A DNA stretch of 64,000 bases. Origin: Epiperipatus broadwayi. Lineage: Eukaryota > Onychophora > Udeonychophora > Euonychophora > Peripatidae. Made by a program: the position numbers and the translations under genes. Where the stretch lies: contig JAQFVV010000187.1 in assembly GCA_028023455.1 (NCBI GenBank), positions 122,001-186,000 on the forward strand, read 5' to 3'. Of the stretch, positions 36,201-51,200 are shown piece by piece. Numbering within the stretch: position 1 is the first letter of the stretch; every line of letters starts with the position of its first letter. A model generated the notes under the pieces. It was not told the DNA's origin. It saw only the letters and a list, made by a program, of their open reading frames with translations, and made no database searches.

Positions 36201-39200
36201 ATAATAGTCATTTCAGTTAAAATTATATATTTGAGATACTTTTTTATCTTTTCTACTTTATATAATAGAATTTAGAAATAATTTGGTTATGGTTAATTGG
36301 GACAAAGTGAAATACATATATATAAAGTATTATTCTGAGGAAGTTTGCATTTATAAAAAAATAGTCTTTGTTACTGGAAAGCAGAGATATATTCACACAT
36401 TTTTTGTAGTGTTTATCTTAAATATTTTAACTCTACCAACTGATACAAACATAAAAGAATAAACAAATCACCTTGTCACCAGCTGCTATAAAATCTAAAA
36501 CATTTATTTTACATAGTATTATAATAGTAGCAATTCTATGTTAAATATTTTAGAATGATACATTTTATTGTTAAAGTGTGAAAGTTGTTACTTCACATGA
36601 TTATATTATATTTAAAATGTCTCTATATTAATCTATTTAATATTATGCTATTGATGTAAATAAAATATAATTTGTGATCATATGAAATAATATCCTTTAC
36701 ACTTAACAATAAAATTTAATGGATTGAGATGTAGAATTGTTGCTTCTAATATACTGTGTAGAACAGGTATTTTGCCTGACAAACATCTGGATAGGGTTTT
36801 TACAGGATTATAATTGTAATTTTAAAATATTGATTTAAAATTTGCTGTACTGCGCGTGGTGGTTTCGCGGCCGAACCTACGGCTAATACATGACTGCGAT
36901 CATATTAGCCGCTTAAAGATATAGTGGTTATAAATGCAGCCAATTCTTCCGCGTCCTAACCCTATGTCTACAACACTATGATTGTATAGTTAGCCGTTTA
37001 CATTGCGGCGTTAATTCCTATGCATATTGACAAAATTTGTATTTTCGTTCGAATTTAATATGAGAGTGTACAATGGAATGTTTTTCAACTGTTTATTTGT
37101 TGATGTTTATGGTTTTCTGTATTTCCCAACTGACATCTTTTTGCATGCTAATAATCATCAGCGTATTACTGATATTTATCAAAGCTTTTTATTTTTTTAA
37201 AATATGTAAAGGTCTCTGTCAGACGATTGTAGTTGTTGGCAAAAATGTACCATTTCTGTTGCGACTCAGACGAGAGTAACAAAATGGATAACATATTATT
37301 GCAATTGTGGGATGTCCCAAACAGAGAATGTGACGGAGTTGCATTTCTGCATGCCCAAAACATCCTTCCACATGCCATTACATGTGAATGTGGCAAATCA
37401 ATGAAGCTTACATAGCAGACTTGGCAGTTTGTATGCTACTCGCATACCTGCAGGCAAACCGTGTCTATTCACAAGGGTACATGGTTTGAGGGCTCCAAAA
37501 TATGCTTTGTGAAATTGTTGCGGCCTGTGTATTTATGGAGTCTAGACCAACTGAGCATTGCATGTGCCAGAGACGACCTGCAACTATCAAAACCGACAGT
37601 AATTTATTGGACCAGCGGTTTGAGAGAGCTCTGTGATCTGAGCCTGTTGTCCCGCCCCTGCCGCCAAATAGGCGGACCTGGACTTATCGTGGAGATAGAT
37701 GAGACGCTTTTCTCCCGATGAAAGAACCACCAGGGAAGAATCCTTCCGCAACAGTGGATCTTCAGAGGCGTGTGCCGGGAAACAGGTGAATGTTTCACAA
37801 CTGCTGTCCCCTGTCGCTCAGCAACCACTCTTCTCAACGCCATCCGTGAGAACATCAAGTCCAGATCAACCATCTACTCGGACTGTTGGAAGGGTTATAA
37901 AACCACTGATCTTGAGGCAGTAGGCTTTATACATGTCACAGTTAACCATCGTTACAATTTCGTGAACCCCTCAACAGGAGCTCACACTCAGATCCTCGAG
38001 AGGTTTTGGGTCTACTTAAGTGGCAGAATAGCAAACACCGCAGCACAGCACGCCAATATCTCCAAAATTATTTAGCTGAGTTCATTTGGAGGCATCTTCA
38101 TAAAGACGATGACATTTTTCAAGCCATATTGAATGAAATGATCGTCCACCCAAGTAGCTAGTCTCCAAACTCACTAACAAGTTGTTTTATTTTTGAAAAT
38201 GTTTTGATCAAGTGATGGTTAATTGGCCAGTATTAAGGAGAAATCGTTAGTTTTTTTTTGTTAGTCATATGTGGTTAATAAATTTATTTTATTTAAAGAA
38301 TCTGTGTTTTGTTTGTGATTATTTTCTGTAAGTCATTTAACACCCAGAATGTCAGTGTTGAAGGGTAGGGAATTGAGCAAAGTGAGGCAGAGTTTGTTTG
38401 ACAGCTTTGAATTATTCTAAATCAATGAACAGCATGATTTTTTGGGGGAAGATAATTGACTATTTTGATTGATATATGTAAAAAAAATATTATTTTCGTT
38501 TATAAGCAAATACATCTGAGGCGGAGTTTGTTTGACAACTTTGAATTTTTCTAAATCAATAAACAGCACAGGGTTTTTTTTTTGGGAAGATAATTGACTA
38601 TTTTGATTGATATTTAATAAAAAATTACTGTTTCATTTCTAAACAATACATCTTTTTATAAAACATGTAGTATAAGTAGATTTTAAAATGAATCCGACAT
38701 GTGGCATAATGTCCAAAAAAAGGTTTTTTTTTTGTTATTAAAAACAAACTATTTTTAACAAACTTGTACGATAATTAAAAAAGAAAAATAAATCCACATA
38801 ATGTAACAAAACAGGCAAAAAACCCGCATTTTTAAAAATTATAAAAGAAAGTGTCGATTATAGTTTAAAAAAGACGTATGTAAAAAAACAGTATATTAAA
38901 ACCAAAAAAAAAAAGTCGTATGAAAAATTGTGTACATTTGAGATAAAAAAAATAAAGTGTCCCTTATAGTTTTAAATTTATCAAATAAAAAACAGGTATG
39001 TAAAAAAACAATATATTAAAAACAAAAAAATAGCCGTATGTCAAAATACAATATATTTAATAAAAAATCTAGAGGCACGGTAATATTATATCGCTATGTT
39101 TTTAAAGAGAAACAGCGCCACCACGCGCTGTACAGTGAATAATATTGATTTAAGATTTGTATTATAGAAAGGAATTTATATATGTTTGTTTTGTTTATTA

Positions 39201-42200
39201 TAATTATTTTTAATATGTTTTAATATCAGAGTAGCTTAATGCATATTTACTGAACTTTTATTCTAATAGTTGTGTTTAAACTGTTAGTGTATGATAACTC
39301 ATTTTTTCTATTCAGTATTGTATTAAACTATAGATATTTATTCGTCTACCTATGATTTATGTTTCTTACGTAAATCAATTTTATATAAATCACTCCTACA
39401 TTTTGCTATGCATATGAGCATATGTTAATTTTTGCCTGAAAAATTGAAGTTAATTGTCAGTAGAGTACCATTAATAGCACTTAATCATCATGATAGTTTG
39501 TTATAATTTGCCACCAATACACTTATATGAGATAAAATGCTTGAGCAAATAAATTTATTTTACAAAAAATCAAATTCAAGAATATATGAGTAAATATCTT
39601 ATAATGTTTTTTAAATCATGTATATGTGAGAGAGTGGCAGGCGATCTGTTTTACAGTCTTAAATAGGCTTTTGCAATTGCGAAGAAGTGAAAGTTTGATC
39701 AGTTTTCCGTTCTTGTTTTATCTTTTTAAGAATAGCTAGATATCCATTTATTGATAAAAATATAGAATGTTTGGTTTGATTGGTTTAGATTAATTACCTG
39801 AAAGAAAAGTCTTCAATTGGAAGCCAATAAAAAGTTCTGCTTAACCTAGATTTATTATTTTCATGTTTCTGATTACAGACTTAATTGTTAATTTTGTGTT
39901 GATTGGTAAATTTTTTTAACTATTTTATATGTTGTTTTTTTTTATTATTATTTTCCTATTTCTGACTACCAATTTAATTATTAAGTTTGTATTGACTGGA
40001 AAATTTTTTTTAGGAATTTTAAAACTTATGCTTGTATGTTTTTTATTTTAAAAATGAGCATAATTAATCATTAGAGTACTACAATCAAAGAATAATCTTT
40101 ATTATTGACAATCATCTCTTATCATTCCTTTATGACAACTTATTTTAGTTGAACCTCTTACATTATTAAAAACTACTTAATGTGTCTAAACATTTCTACT
40201 AATAATATTTATATATATTTTTCTCCATAATTTATTATTCAGTTACAAATAATATTATTAAATTTATAAAGTTCTTAGGTGAAGTTGTAAATTTTATACA
40301 ATAATTTATTATTAAGTATTTAAGTAATGAAATGACTGTCTTGCTTTTTTCTTCACTGAATTTATATTTTTTATTTATATTTATTAGAACATTGGTTACT
40401 CTACAACTTATATAGTTAATTCTTTAGTAACCTTTTTCATCAATCAGCAAGATTTTAAAGGAGTATTGGAAATTCGTAAGTTAGTAAACTTGGTATTTTT
40501 TAAGGATTATATATATGTTGAATGCTACTAATTTTTTTTTTCCCACAAATTGTTTTAGTTGATAAGTTTCAAGTAAATTATTTACCAACTCTCATCATTC
40601 CAGCTTTGAGTCGCCAGTGCCATAGCACAAATAATATTCCTATCATTGTACAGGTAAATTCTTTATTAGGAACTAATGAAATAGTGTGTTTTTAAATCTT
40701 ATTTTTTCTATTGTGTTTGTATCTTTTATATGACTTTGTTTTTAGTATTTAAAAAAAAAATTGAATTTACTCAAGGATAAATAATAGAGACATGAGGCAA
40801 GAAAATAATCAGATTATTAAAATTTATAACTATGTTGTTAGAGCTATGCTACTTTTAATGAAACTTTTTACCTTATTTTATATAATATATGATTATCTTT
40901 GCTGTATGTAAGGTAGTTTAATCATGTTATAAGTCATCTGAACAAATCTATACAATCATTGTAACATTAAAAAAGCACAGCTGAAATGCATACTTTTACT
41001 TATAGATCATGGAATCCTGCAAGAAAGCTTGTTTGAAAGATCACCCTCCAATTACAGTTGCCATTTATTGACTAAACCTAAAATAGAAAAATATTGTGCA
41101 GGCAAAAACAATATTCCTGGTAAAGAAGAAAAAATAAATATAACTACTGTAATCACAGGATGAGAACAGTAATAGAAATTTGTCAAACTGTGGATCTAAT
41201 TTTAAAAAGTGAATGAACTTATTATGAGTAAAATTTAATATGTTCTTAGATTCACTTAAAGTTAGAATAACAATTGGTTCTTTAACACTTGTTATATTAT
41301 TAGTGATTTGATTGAAGGAAAACTTTGCATTCTCACTTGGTTGCACTTCAATACAAGGCAAGAAAATTTAAGAATGATTACTAAAAACTGCAATGGAGAT
41401 GCAATCATTTGCAGATCATTGTGACTTTAGATCTTCTTTTTTTTTTTTATGATGCATTGAAAGTAACTAAAGGACTTGAAAAATTAATATCATAACCTAT
41501 TGAACCAGTAGGTAATGCTCATTTATATAAAAGTAATATTTTGTGTAGGTGAAAAGAATACTTTGATTAACTTTTGAATAATGATACAAGAATCTGGAAT
41601 TCTGCTTTTAGTGAAATTTCCAGTTTAAAGACTAAAACTTTATTTTTCACTAGATGAAGCTCATTAGTTCTTTATAATATTAAAATTAGATAAACTGCAG
41701 GATCTTGATGGGATATGTGAGGCTTGAAAAGTAATGGAATTTTTTGGAATATATGGAGCCATGATTTTTAAATACTACCTATTGATAGTATAATGGAATT
41801 ATTAACATTCTTCATAGCAACAACATACTTTCAATATAACTCAGAATTCCTCCAACAAAATCAAGGGATGGCCATGGGATCATCAGTGTCACTCTTGCTC
41901 GGCAACATTTACGTGGAAGAACTTGAAATCACAGCCATAAATACTACTCCATGTCCTTCGATATGTTGATGATACATTTGTGGTATGACCACATGGTGAG
42001 GTAAAATTACAGTCATTCTGGACGTGCATTAACAACATATCTCCTACAATTAAATTCACAATGGAATCAGAACAAGAACGAAAATTGGCATTTTTGGATG
42101 TTCTTGTGACAAGACTCCCTCAGAACAAAGTAAAAACAACAGTGTATAGGAAGCCAACGCACACTGGCAAGTACTTGGCATGTACATCCAATCATACAAG

Positions 42201-45200
42201 AAATACTAAACAAGGAATTATACTATCACTATCGAACAGAGAAAAGGAGGTTTGTTCAGAAACCAGTGATTTGGAAAAAGAAAAGATTCACATAGAACAA
42301 ATGCTTATGAAGAATGGTTATCTATCAGCAGTCATCAGGAAAATCTTCAATAGACAACACAGACACCAAAAAAGAAAACAATTATTGGTACGATAGTGTA
42401 TCCATACATACCAGGAATGGCGGACAAACTAAAGAAAATCTGCAGTCAATATAACATTAGAACTGCTTTCCAAAGCCATACCACACTTCGAGGAATGCTT
42501 ACTTCTACTAAGCCTAAACTGGAAATACTGACAAACAAAAACTGCATCTATGAAATACCATGTGAATGTGGAAGGAAATACATTGGTGAGACTTGTCGCC
42601 CTGTTGAACTGCGATTGAAAGAGCACAAACTAATGGTTAAAAAAGAAAAAACAGATGTGTCTACCATAGCAGATCATGTATGTAGTAATGACCATATGCT
42701 TAAGTGGGAAAATACAAAGATATTGGATAAAGAGGAAAAAATGCATAGAAGAAAATTCAAGAAAGCTGCTCATATGACAATGGTAAATAATCCTATAAGT
42801 CAAACCAGTGTGATAATACACAATGTATGGAAGCCTCTAATTAATCTTGCTCTTAGGAAAAAAATTAAAATTAAAAAACTAATTAGCTTCATTAGAATCC
42901 AATGGTGTGAGTTCAACTTCTAAGCGAATATTGTCACTGTGCATATAGGCCAGCAACACTTGAAGAAGAGTGGAGAATAATACTACTCAAAATGTTGTGT
43001 AATTACTAACCTGTATTGTCTATTTGTGTGTTATTACTAGCAAGTTGTTTGTATTTGGAAAGTTTAAATAAAGTTTAAAATTTTCTATACATTCAACATT
43101 CACTCATAAATGATGAAAATAGTCCAACATATCACATCTTATAATATGCCATCATTACAAACCTTCAGACAAATACTTTCTTATTTCAGTTTATAAAAAT
43201 GCTATCAGAATGTTACTCTTATCAACTATAGTGAAAGTATTTTCAAGAATTTTATTAAATAAATAATTTCTAGTCACTGATAAATGTTTGTGAAAATCTA
43301 TGGTTTTAGACAATTATGTACTCAGATGTGATTTTTATGGCCAGGCAAATGCAAGAAAATTGTATTAAGCAAAAACCTGATTTATGTGCTGCTTTTATTG
43401 ATTTGATTAAGGTAGGGATTTGTCACAGTGTGTAACATCAGCTAATTGTCCATTGAAGTTTATTCATATTTATATTGGTTTTATTTAACAGTATAAAAGG
43501 AAATGTTAATACCTGTTATTCTTTTGAATGAAATAAATAACATCTAAATAACTATTTAGCAACAAATATATTTTAATTCAAAAAATTTTTTTTGGCATTA
43601 TCTTGTTACCTTCTCTGTGTGATTTGTACATAAAAATGTTTATACCAAGGCATGATATACATAATACTGTTATTTAACATTTGTATTTATATATTACATT
43701 GAAGTGAATAACAAGACAATTGTTCAAAAAAGTTTTTATTGTATTAAGATAATATATTTATTATTAAATAATCTATTTACATGTGTGTGTGTATACATAT
43801 TGGTATGTGCAGGAGGCAATAGGTTGATAATGTTTAATGTCCTGTATTGAAATGAACAATATTTATTTCACTAAAAAAAAAAATTTTTTTTAACCTTTTC
43901 TAAGCAGTGTATGCAAATTTGTTTTTTGTTTTTTTTTAAAAAAAAAAAAAAAAAAAACAGAAATAAGTTAAAAAAAAAAAGAAATATTTTTTCTTATAAA
44001 ATCAGTTTTTTTTCCTCTTGATCAGATTGGGATATTACTTAATTCACCCAAGATTTTCATTATGCCTTGGGAATAAAAATGAAAGACACTACTAACAGTT
44101 AGCTAGATCTAATCTGCAACACGTGAATAATACTTTGAATAACTCGAGCTGAAATGAAGAAATAGGCTTATTTAAAAGACAGCTAGAAATTACAAAACTA
44201 TATTATCTCTCTAAATGGACTTTTAATATTTGTCAGAAAGAAGTAAATGATAATTATTTTGCTTTTGGGAGTCTTATAATAAGTCTGATTTATATTTTAT
44301 TTTAACTAATCTGAATTTGTAAATAATGCTTGTATCCGGATATTATTTTGAAAGAAACTCTGTATTAATGATTTCTCTTTACTTGTTAAAGTTATTTTTT
44401 TAAAAAAAAAATTATTATATATCATATATGTATGCTAAACTTATGAATTTTATATAAGTTATTAATAAGAGAGAAAGGTAAAGAAATGATGATAAGCATG
44501 TAAATGCAATGTACGCACGCACAAATTGTCTAAGTCTTAAATAACTATAGTTACTGATGTAATTATTTCAAATAGTCTCATTCGTTCAATTTGATTACTG
44601 AAAATTTGATTTTATGTGGATGGATTTATATATACAATTGTTTGTTCAATGTTTAGTAGTTTGCATATATTTGGATCCATATTGGAGAGCAGTTTAATGA
44701 GTTAGGAATCAAACTCAGAATAAGTTATCCCTATATGAATTGAAGATGGATTAAATCAGGATTAAGACCAAAAGACCATCTCTTTATAGTTATTATTATA
44801 TAAGCGGTTATGTTTAGGATTAGAATCTTAAAAAAGACCATTTCTTACAATTATTGTGATAAAGATAGGATTGATGTCTATCCAATATTGAGCATATGTG
44901 TGTGTAAGTACTAGGGGACATGTGAGTCAAAGAAATGTTTATATTTATGGATTCATATATGCATAGTTTATTGAAGACAGGGTTCAAGATGTGGCGAATG
45001 TGTTATATTATCTATGAATAGGTTATTATTATAAATGTATAAAGATTAAAGGACTTTATTAAAAAGAAATAAATTCCATATCAATTAGTGATTATACTTT
45101 ATAAATAAATTACTGTTACATGATTTGTTAATTTTACTAAAAAAAATAAATTGTACATCAATTGATAAGTACAATTGTAATTAAATTATTAAGATTGCTT

Positions 45201-48200
45201 GGTCTACCTTCATTCATCGGGAGTAGTAACTTATGTTCTCCATGATTTAGCCCGGCATTACAAATGGGGCTGTGTAATGATTACATTATTATATTTAATA
45301 AAATATTATTTTAGATATACTTGATGGTTTATTTTCTGACGCTTTTAAGCCAGATGTCGCTCATGTAATTTATGTAAATGAATAGAGAAAATGTAAATAA
45401 ATGAACTATGCTAAGTCTGACCATTATAGTATATATAGATATATAATATTAAAAATCGTCAACAGTTACATCAATAACAAAGTGTAAAGTATCTCATGGA
45501 TAAATTTCAGACTTGTGCAAGTGCAAGCAATGTACACATGCAATGTAAAATATTATATACACACTAATATTACCAGTGCAACATTACATATATATTAACT
45601 GCATATAATAATTGAAAGTGATAAACTTTCTAAACTATGTTGGATTGCCAAGGAAGCTTTCTAAAATAATCATTTATATCTGGTTGGTTTTTTTCCAGAA
45701 ATTGTCGAGATGGTAAATGTAATAAGTGATATAATTGAAAATGAATTTCAAATTAAACTCTACTTAATCATATTGAAGGAAGTTGGGTTTGATCTGAAGA
45801 TAACTCCTGATTGTATCACTTTTTGAATTTGCTATTTCTTAAGTTCTGAATAAGCAGACGTAAATTATCATTTTATGTTGCTTAGCAATTTAACAAAGCG
45901 GGACCTTGTTAACAATAATATTTGGAAAGATTTTATTTATATATTGTAACCTTATAGTTGGGCTCGATGTTTGTCAAGCCTTATTTATTTATGCGGTCAA
46001 ATGTGTAAAATTTTAAATTTTATTTGACAATAATTGAAATATATTAAATCAGTGTATTATATCAGTGGTATGTTATCGTAGTTGCCAAATTTTTTTTTAA
46101 AATTAAGTAAATTTTAGCAACAGATCTCCTGAGAGTGATAAAGACTTAGATTGTTCAAGATATGCTAAGCCCTCTGCTACGATATGTAGGAGATTTTATT
46201 ATGCAATCTGTCAGATGGACTAATTTTTAATAATATTAAAATAATAATTTATTAGTGTTCTTATTAATTTATAAGTATAGAAACATTTGATATTTTATTA
46301 TTAAATAATAATCAAAAAGATTTAAAATTATAACTATTTTAAATTAATCTTTCTAATTAATCCTTAAGCATATTTTTATTGTGATTTAAAATAATTTTGA
46401 ACAGCATAATATAGATGGAGACATATTAATTGAATGCACATACCAAGCTTTAATTGGTCTATTTTTTGTTTTATAACAATTCCATTTGATAAAGGTATAA
46501 AATAACCTGAGTTTGTAGGGGGGAATCATTAAAAGAATAAGAAGTGATAACAACATCTGAGCTATAACAAAACTTAAGACCAAGGAGAAGTTTAAAATAA
46601 ATAACACTGGATTTCAATTTGAACCATAAAATAATGGAGTAGATAATTCCGCTTCCTTGCATACATCTAACCTGCTGATCTACCAACTGACAATCGCCAG
46701 AATTTCACATTAAGAAAAGAATGGGAACTATTTTGAAAAACAAATACTTCATTCAAAAAGATTTCATATTTAAAACTGTATAAGAAATCGTAAGCATAAA
46801 ATTTTATTGTATATATTACTATAATCTTAATTATTATACTTATTATATAATTTAAAGATTAACAATGATTTGTTTGGAATGGCAAAAAAAGAAAAGTATT
46901 CTGTATGTTCATTTATAAAATACTTTTTATCTTTATACCAAACGTAATAAGAACCACATTAAAAGTGATTAGGACAAAACTTTCTGAAATTAAATTTTAA
47001 AAAATGAAATCTTAAAAGGATATTAAAATTTACATATATTATAATGTGTGAATTTAATTGATATTTCTATCAAAATATTCTGCTAAATTTTTCTTTCTGA
47101 AGCACTTGCTTACTTCGTCATTAAAAATGAATATTAGAATATTGTTTACCGTTTTGGTAACTATAAAAGATATTTAACTTATAGCTTAAATGTATAGACT
47201 TAATGCAAATCTTGATGAAAGAAAATAATAATTTATAATAATATTCTGAAAGAAAGTGTTTAAAATTACAGATTTAAAAAAAAAAAGATAAATAACTTCT
47301 TAATTACTATTGTGAAATGCTGTTTAAAATATTGAGAAGATTTTGAAATAGTTAAAATGCAGGAATCATTCTTAATTATTCCAATATATTATACCTCAGA
47401 TGGAAAAATTAATAACAATTCATTCGAGAAAATTATTCTTTTGCTGCCTAAGTTGGAGATAATTATTTTTTTTATATATATTGTTCACATTTATTATTAT
47501 CTTATATTAGTTCTGGATATGCTATTAAGGTATATATTTGTTTTTTTTTATTTATGGTATGAATATGCAATGATTCTGAAAACAGATTAAGGTAAAATTA
47601 TATATATATATATATTGTACTGGTTAGCTTAAAGTTAATATTAAATTAGTCTTGCCTAGATAGAGATACACATCTCTTAATATTTATGGGAACTGTCTAT
47701 TAACATTATATCTATGGATAAACAGACAGTGATTTGTCAGAAGCATAATAGTATTTACTTATGATGATGTAATTATTATATTATATGGAGTTTTTCATAT
47801 AACTAGGTATATATTCGTTTTATATCTTTACTATATTTTGCCTAGTTGTTGTATATCCACTTTAGTTTATAGAATTTATGCTATTTTTCATTGATTGTGT
47901 GTTTCTTATTAGTGAAAATTTTATTATGCTTTTAAAAATATTTTATAGTCATTTGACTTACGGTGTCTTTGTTGGTTTAATACATTATTTAACATCTGCA
48001 TTGTTTGAGATGGGATATATATCTTTTTTAGCTTTTAATATGAGAATTATTTTATCTTGCCATTGTTTTCATAAAGAGTTGTGCTTAATTCTGTTTGATA
48101 AGTGTGAGAAACATAATTTTATTAAACATTGTATCACTGATATTAAGCATTGATATATGGAGTATAATCTCCTATTGCTTATTCCATGAGAGGATTCTGT

Positions 48201-51200
48201 TGTTGAGGCTTATAATTGTTTTATGCTTAGCGAGTGTAGTTTAATCCCTGAAGAGGATTATTTTCATGATATGTATTGTCCACACATTTTCGTACCTAGT
48301 AAAAAAGGTATTGGAATCTGCCATATTATTATACAACAATATAATGTTGTTTTGAGAAGCCTCTCTTTATTGTCTGATCCCTCACAATGATGTCTAGTTA
48401 TTTTCCTCCGTGTATGGTGAAGTTCTTGGTGTTTTAAAATTGTATGGCAATGATAGGGTAGAGTTAGCTTCAGGGACACTTGTTTATGTATAGTGTTTAG
48501 CTAAATAAAAATAGTGTAGGTATTGTGCTGTTGTACCTTGTCAACAATTTACAAGCAAACCAACAAAATTTATTAGTAATTTCAAAATTTATCTTGTGTA
48601 TGGCATAATAAGAGATACACGTATACAATGTCATTTCATTTCCATCAAGCAATAGTTGACCAATGGATCGGTAAGACATTTCAATAGTTAAAATGATTAT
48701 TCTGTGAGCATGGGCAAAGTTTAGTATCCTGTTTATATTTGACTTCTGGTATCTGTTCCCATATTCATATAATTGATTGCTGAATGCTAAATAATAATTG
48801 GCATTTGTGCTTCATATGATAATTATCATTATCATATTACTTATTAATAGAGTTTAGTTATGCTTTAATGCTCTCAATAGCATACTATAGATGAGTGTTA
48901 TGAGTACAGTTACTAGACATATTAGTGCATCAAAACTGTTAATAAATATAAAAGGAATATACCTGTAACCAAATGAGTATATCTTGTTTTATATTGTTTC
49001 TGAAATATATATATGTTTTTAATTATTTATTATTATTTTAGAAAGTTGTAAATAGTGTAAAAAAAATCTTGTTGTTTGAAAATATATTTGGTTGACTGTG
49101 GCTTTATTGCTAATCATCATCCATATTATTATTGTTATTGCTATCAACACATTATCTTATTGTATTAAAGTCATCATCAATCAATACCATATATTTTATT
49201 ACGCATTAACATATTACAATAAATTTGGTAAGCTTAGATTTAAAGTACATTTAGAATTTATGGCTTTTTGATCAGAACACTGTTGATCTTAAGCCCATGT
49301 CTTATTTTAAATAATATTTTAATGATCTATTTGTTTTGGAATAACCTGTTCATTTGAATCATTAGATACGCCATTCACTGATCTTGATCATATTGCCCAT
49401 AGTTATTAATAAAAGAGATTTCGTAAGTTACTGTATTTGCTTTATTAAGAATTTATTTGTACTTTGTAAAGCTTAAAATTTATATTACTATTAGTATTAG
49501 GATTGCCAAATATTCTTTATTAATTCTATTTTGTTTTATGAGCTGTCTTTGTTTGTTATATTTGGGTAGTGGCAAAATCCCTCTCATTGACCCTAGTATA
49601 TCTTTTAAAATAGTAATATTCAAGTTATTTGAACCCTGAGAAAGTAAATTACTAGTTGGCAATCATAATTTTGAATTTATGATAATTTTTATGTCTAAAG
49701 TTATTTATTATGTTTTGATATGAGTTATGGTTATCTTCACAGTTTTAATTCTTCTCTAGGTTTTAAAACTTATAGTTTATCTTAACTTCGTAGTTAAATA
49801 TTCTGGTTTAGTCAAGCTTGGAATCCATATTTTGTTTTATCTTACTGTTATTTATCACAATATTAGTTTTATAATTTAGAATCTCATTCTTTATCATCAT
49901 CATTGTTCTCATATTTCATCTGAATCTTTTATTTCTTCATCCTCATTTTACCTTAATTCATTATCATAATTGATTCATCCTTCATTGGCTCCTATCCTAT
50001 CATCATCTTAATCATTCATCACCCTAATACATTTTCTTTCTCTTCTCCTCATTCTTAAGCTCGTTCATTTTCAGTATTTAATTATTTGTTTTCATCATCC
50101 ATTTAGTCATCTACATCCTAATTCATAATTCGAATTCCATATTCATTTCATAGACCTGATTATTAACTATTTATTGATTTTACAAATATTAAATTTATCT
50201 AATAATATTTTGCTTATGGATTGTAAAGCTAGTTTAACCATTGTCGATACTAGAAGTTATTATCTTCATGGACACTTTTTGGCCTTCCTTAGATTTACCT
50301 TAGATTTACCGATTCGCGCTACTTAGTTGGTTTTAAGAAAATAATATTTTTTATTTTAACATTTTTTTATATACATATTCTTATTATCCATTTAGATATG
50401 GTTATAATATATATGTAATAAGTTTAACAAACAAAAATGATATACACCTGGGTCTCTTTTTATGCGGTAGATAGGTTCCACAGGAAACCCACATTAAAAA
50501 AATTGCACAAAAATAGACTTGACTTACCTTGAAAAATGTGGGATATGTTCCGTAATTTTTGAAAATCGCATAAAACGAAAGCAGCAAGGTAAAATTGCTT
50601 TAAAATTCACATAAAAAAAAAAATGAAATAAGCTATGACTAATAAAAAATTTCAAATATTTGAAAAAAATTGATACAAGACAAAACTTTTTTTATTAACA
50701 ATTTTATTCAAAACAATATGTTTTTCTGTGTAATTTATTTTATATTTTTTCATAGCATATTTTAATCATTATCGCTATTTGCTATTTGACAATATGCTGT
50801 TCGTTTATGAACTAGTAAGAGATCAGATTCTTCAAATACAATTAGCGCCAACTTCAGTCTCGTGCTGTGCTAATGGTTTTCTGTCGACAATGTAATCAGA
50901 AATTAAACTTTGAGACAATGATTTTACTAATTGTTTATGAAGCTCGCGATATCCAGACTGCTATGTCTAGCTGTTAGAAAATGCACTTCCACGAGTGCAA
51001 CTATATATTATAACACGCTTCTATGAGTGTATTAATAATGACTAATGGTTAAATTTTCTTTTATACCCATATATACATGGAGAAACTTTTAGACAGAAAA
51101 TGTTACAAGTAAAAATATTTTAAAAATACATTCTTTTTAAGTAGAAATTAAAAGTTCTTAAATACTTTTACTTGTAACTTTTTTTTGTCTAAAAGTTTCT

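Larger units (their letters stand above)
36845..39134 (+). mobile_element. Merlin-type transposon with nearly complete transposase
   Basis: CTGTACTGCGCGTGGTGG at 36845 and the reverse complement of 39117-39134 (CTGTACAGCGCGTGGTGG) form the TIRs. The internal part near the right end (CGGTAATATTATATCGCTATG) resembles the right end of the element at 7961-9723. AATATTGATTTAA occurs directly outside both ends (36826 and 39141), longer than the 8-9 bp duplication usual for Merlin. It lies in an LRPPRC intron in the same orientation as the gene. Confidence 0.82.
41790..43090 (+). mobile_element. Penelope-like retroelement with GIY-YIG domain
   Basis: RT blocks appear as QNQGMAMGSSVSLLLGNIYV (41851-41919), LRYVDDTFVV (41958-41987, the catalytic YVDD), LAFLDVLVTR and YRKPTHTGKYL. 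They are followed by VYPYIPGMADKL and a GIY-YIG endonuclease. The 3' untranslated part (GGCCAGCAACACTTGAAGAA to about 43085) matches the inverted copy at 62 kb. 5'-truncated and frameshifted. Confidence 0.85.

Noticed and set aside
41007-41071. Possible extra LRPPRC exon (IMESCKKACLKDHPPI after TTACTTATAG)
   Set aside because: It opens in phase 0 but runs into TGA with no good donor, and the LRPPRC exon at 52832 already continues the protein directly.
43308-43417. Exon-like open stretch ending AAG|GTAGGG
   Set aside because: The translation is RT motif A of a LINE, not LRPPRC, and the similarity runs past the apparent donor.
47878-48153. 91-codon open frame
   Set aside because: A hydrophobic AT-rich translation with no domain and no splice or promoter context; chance is the simplest explanation.
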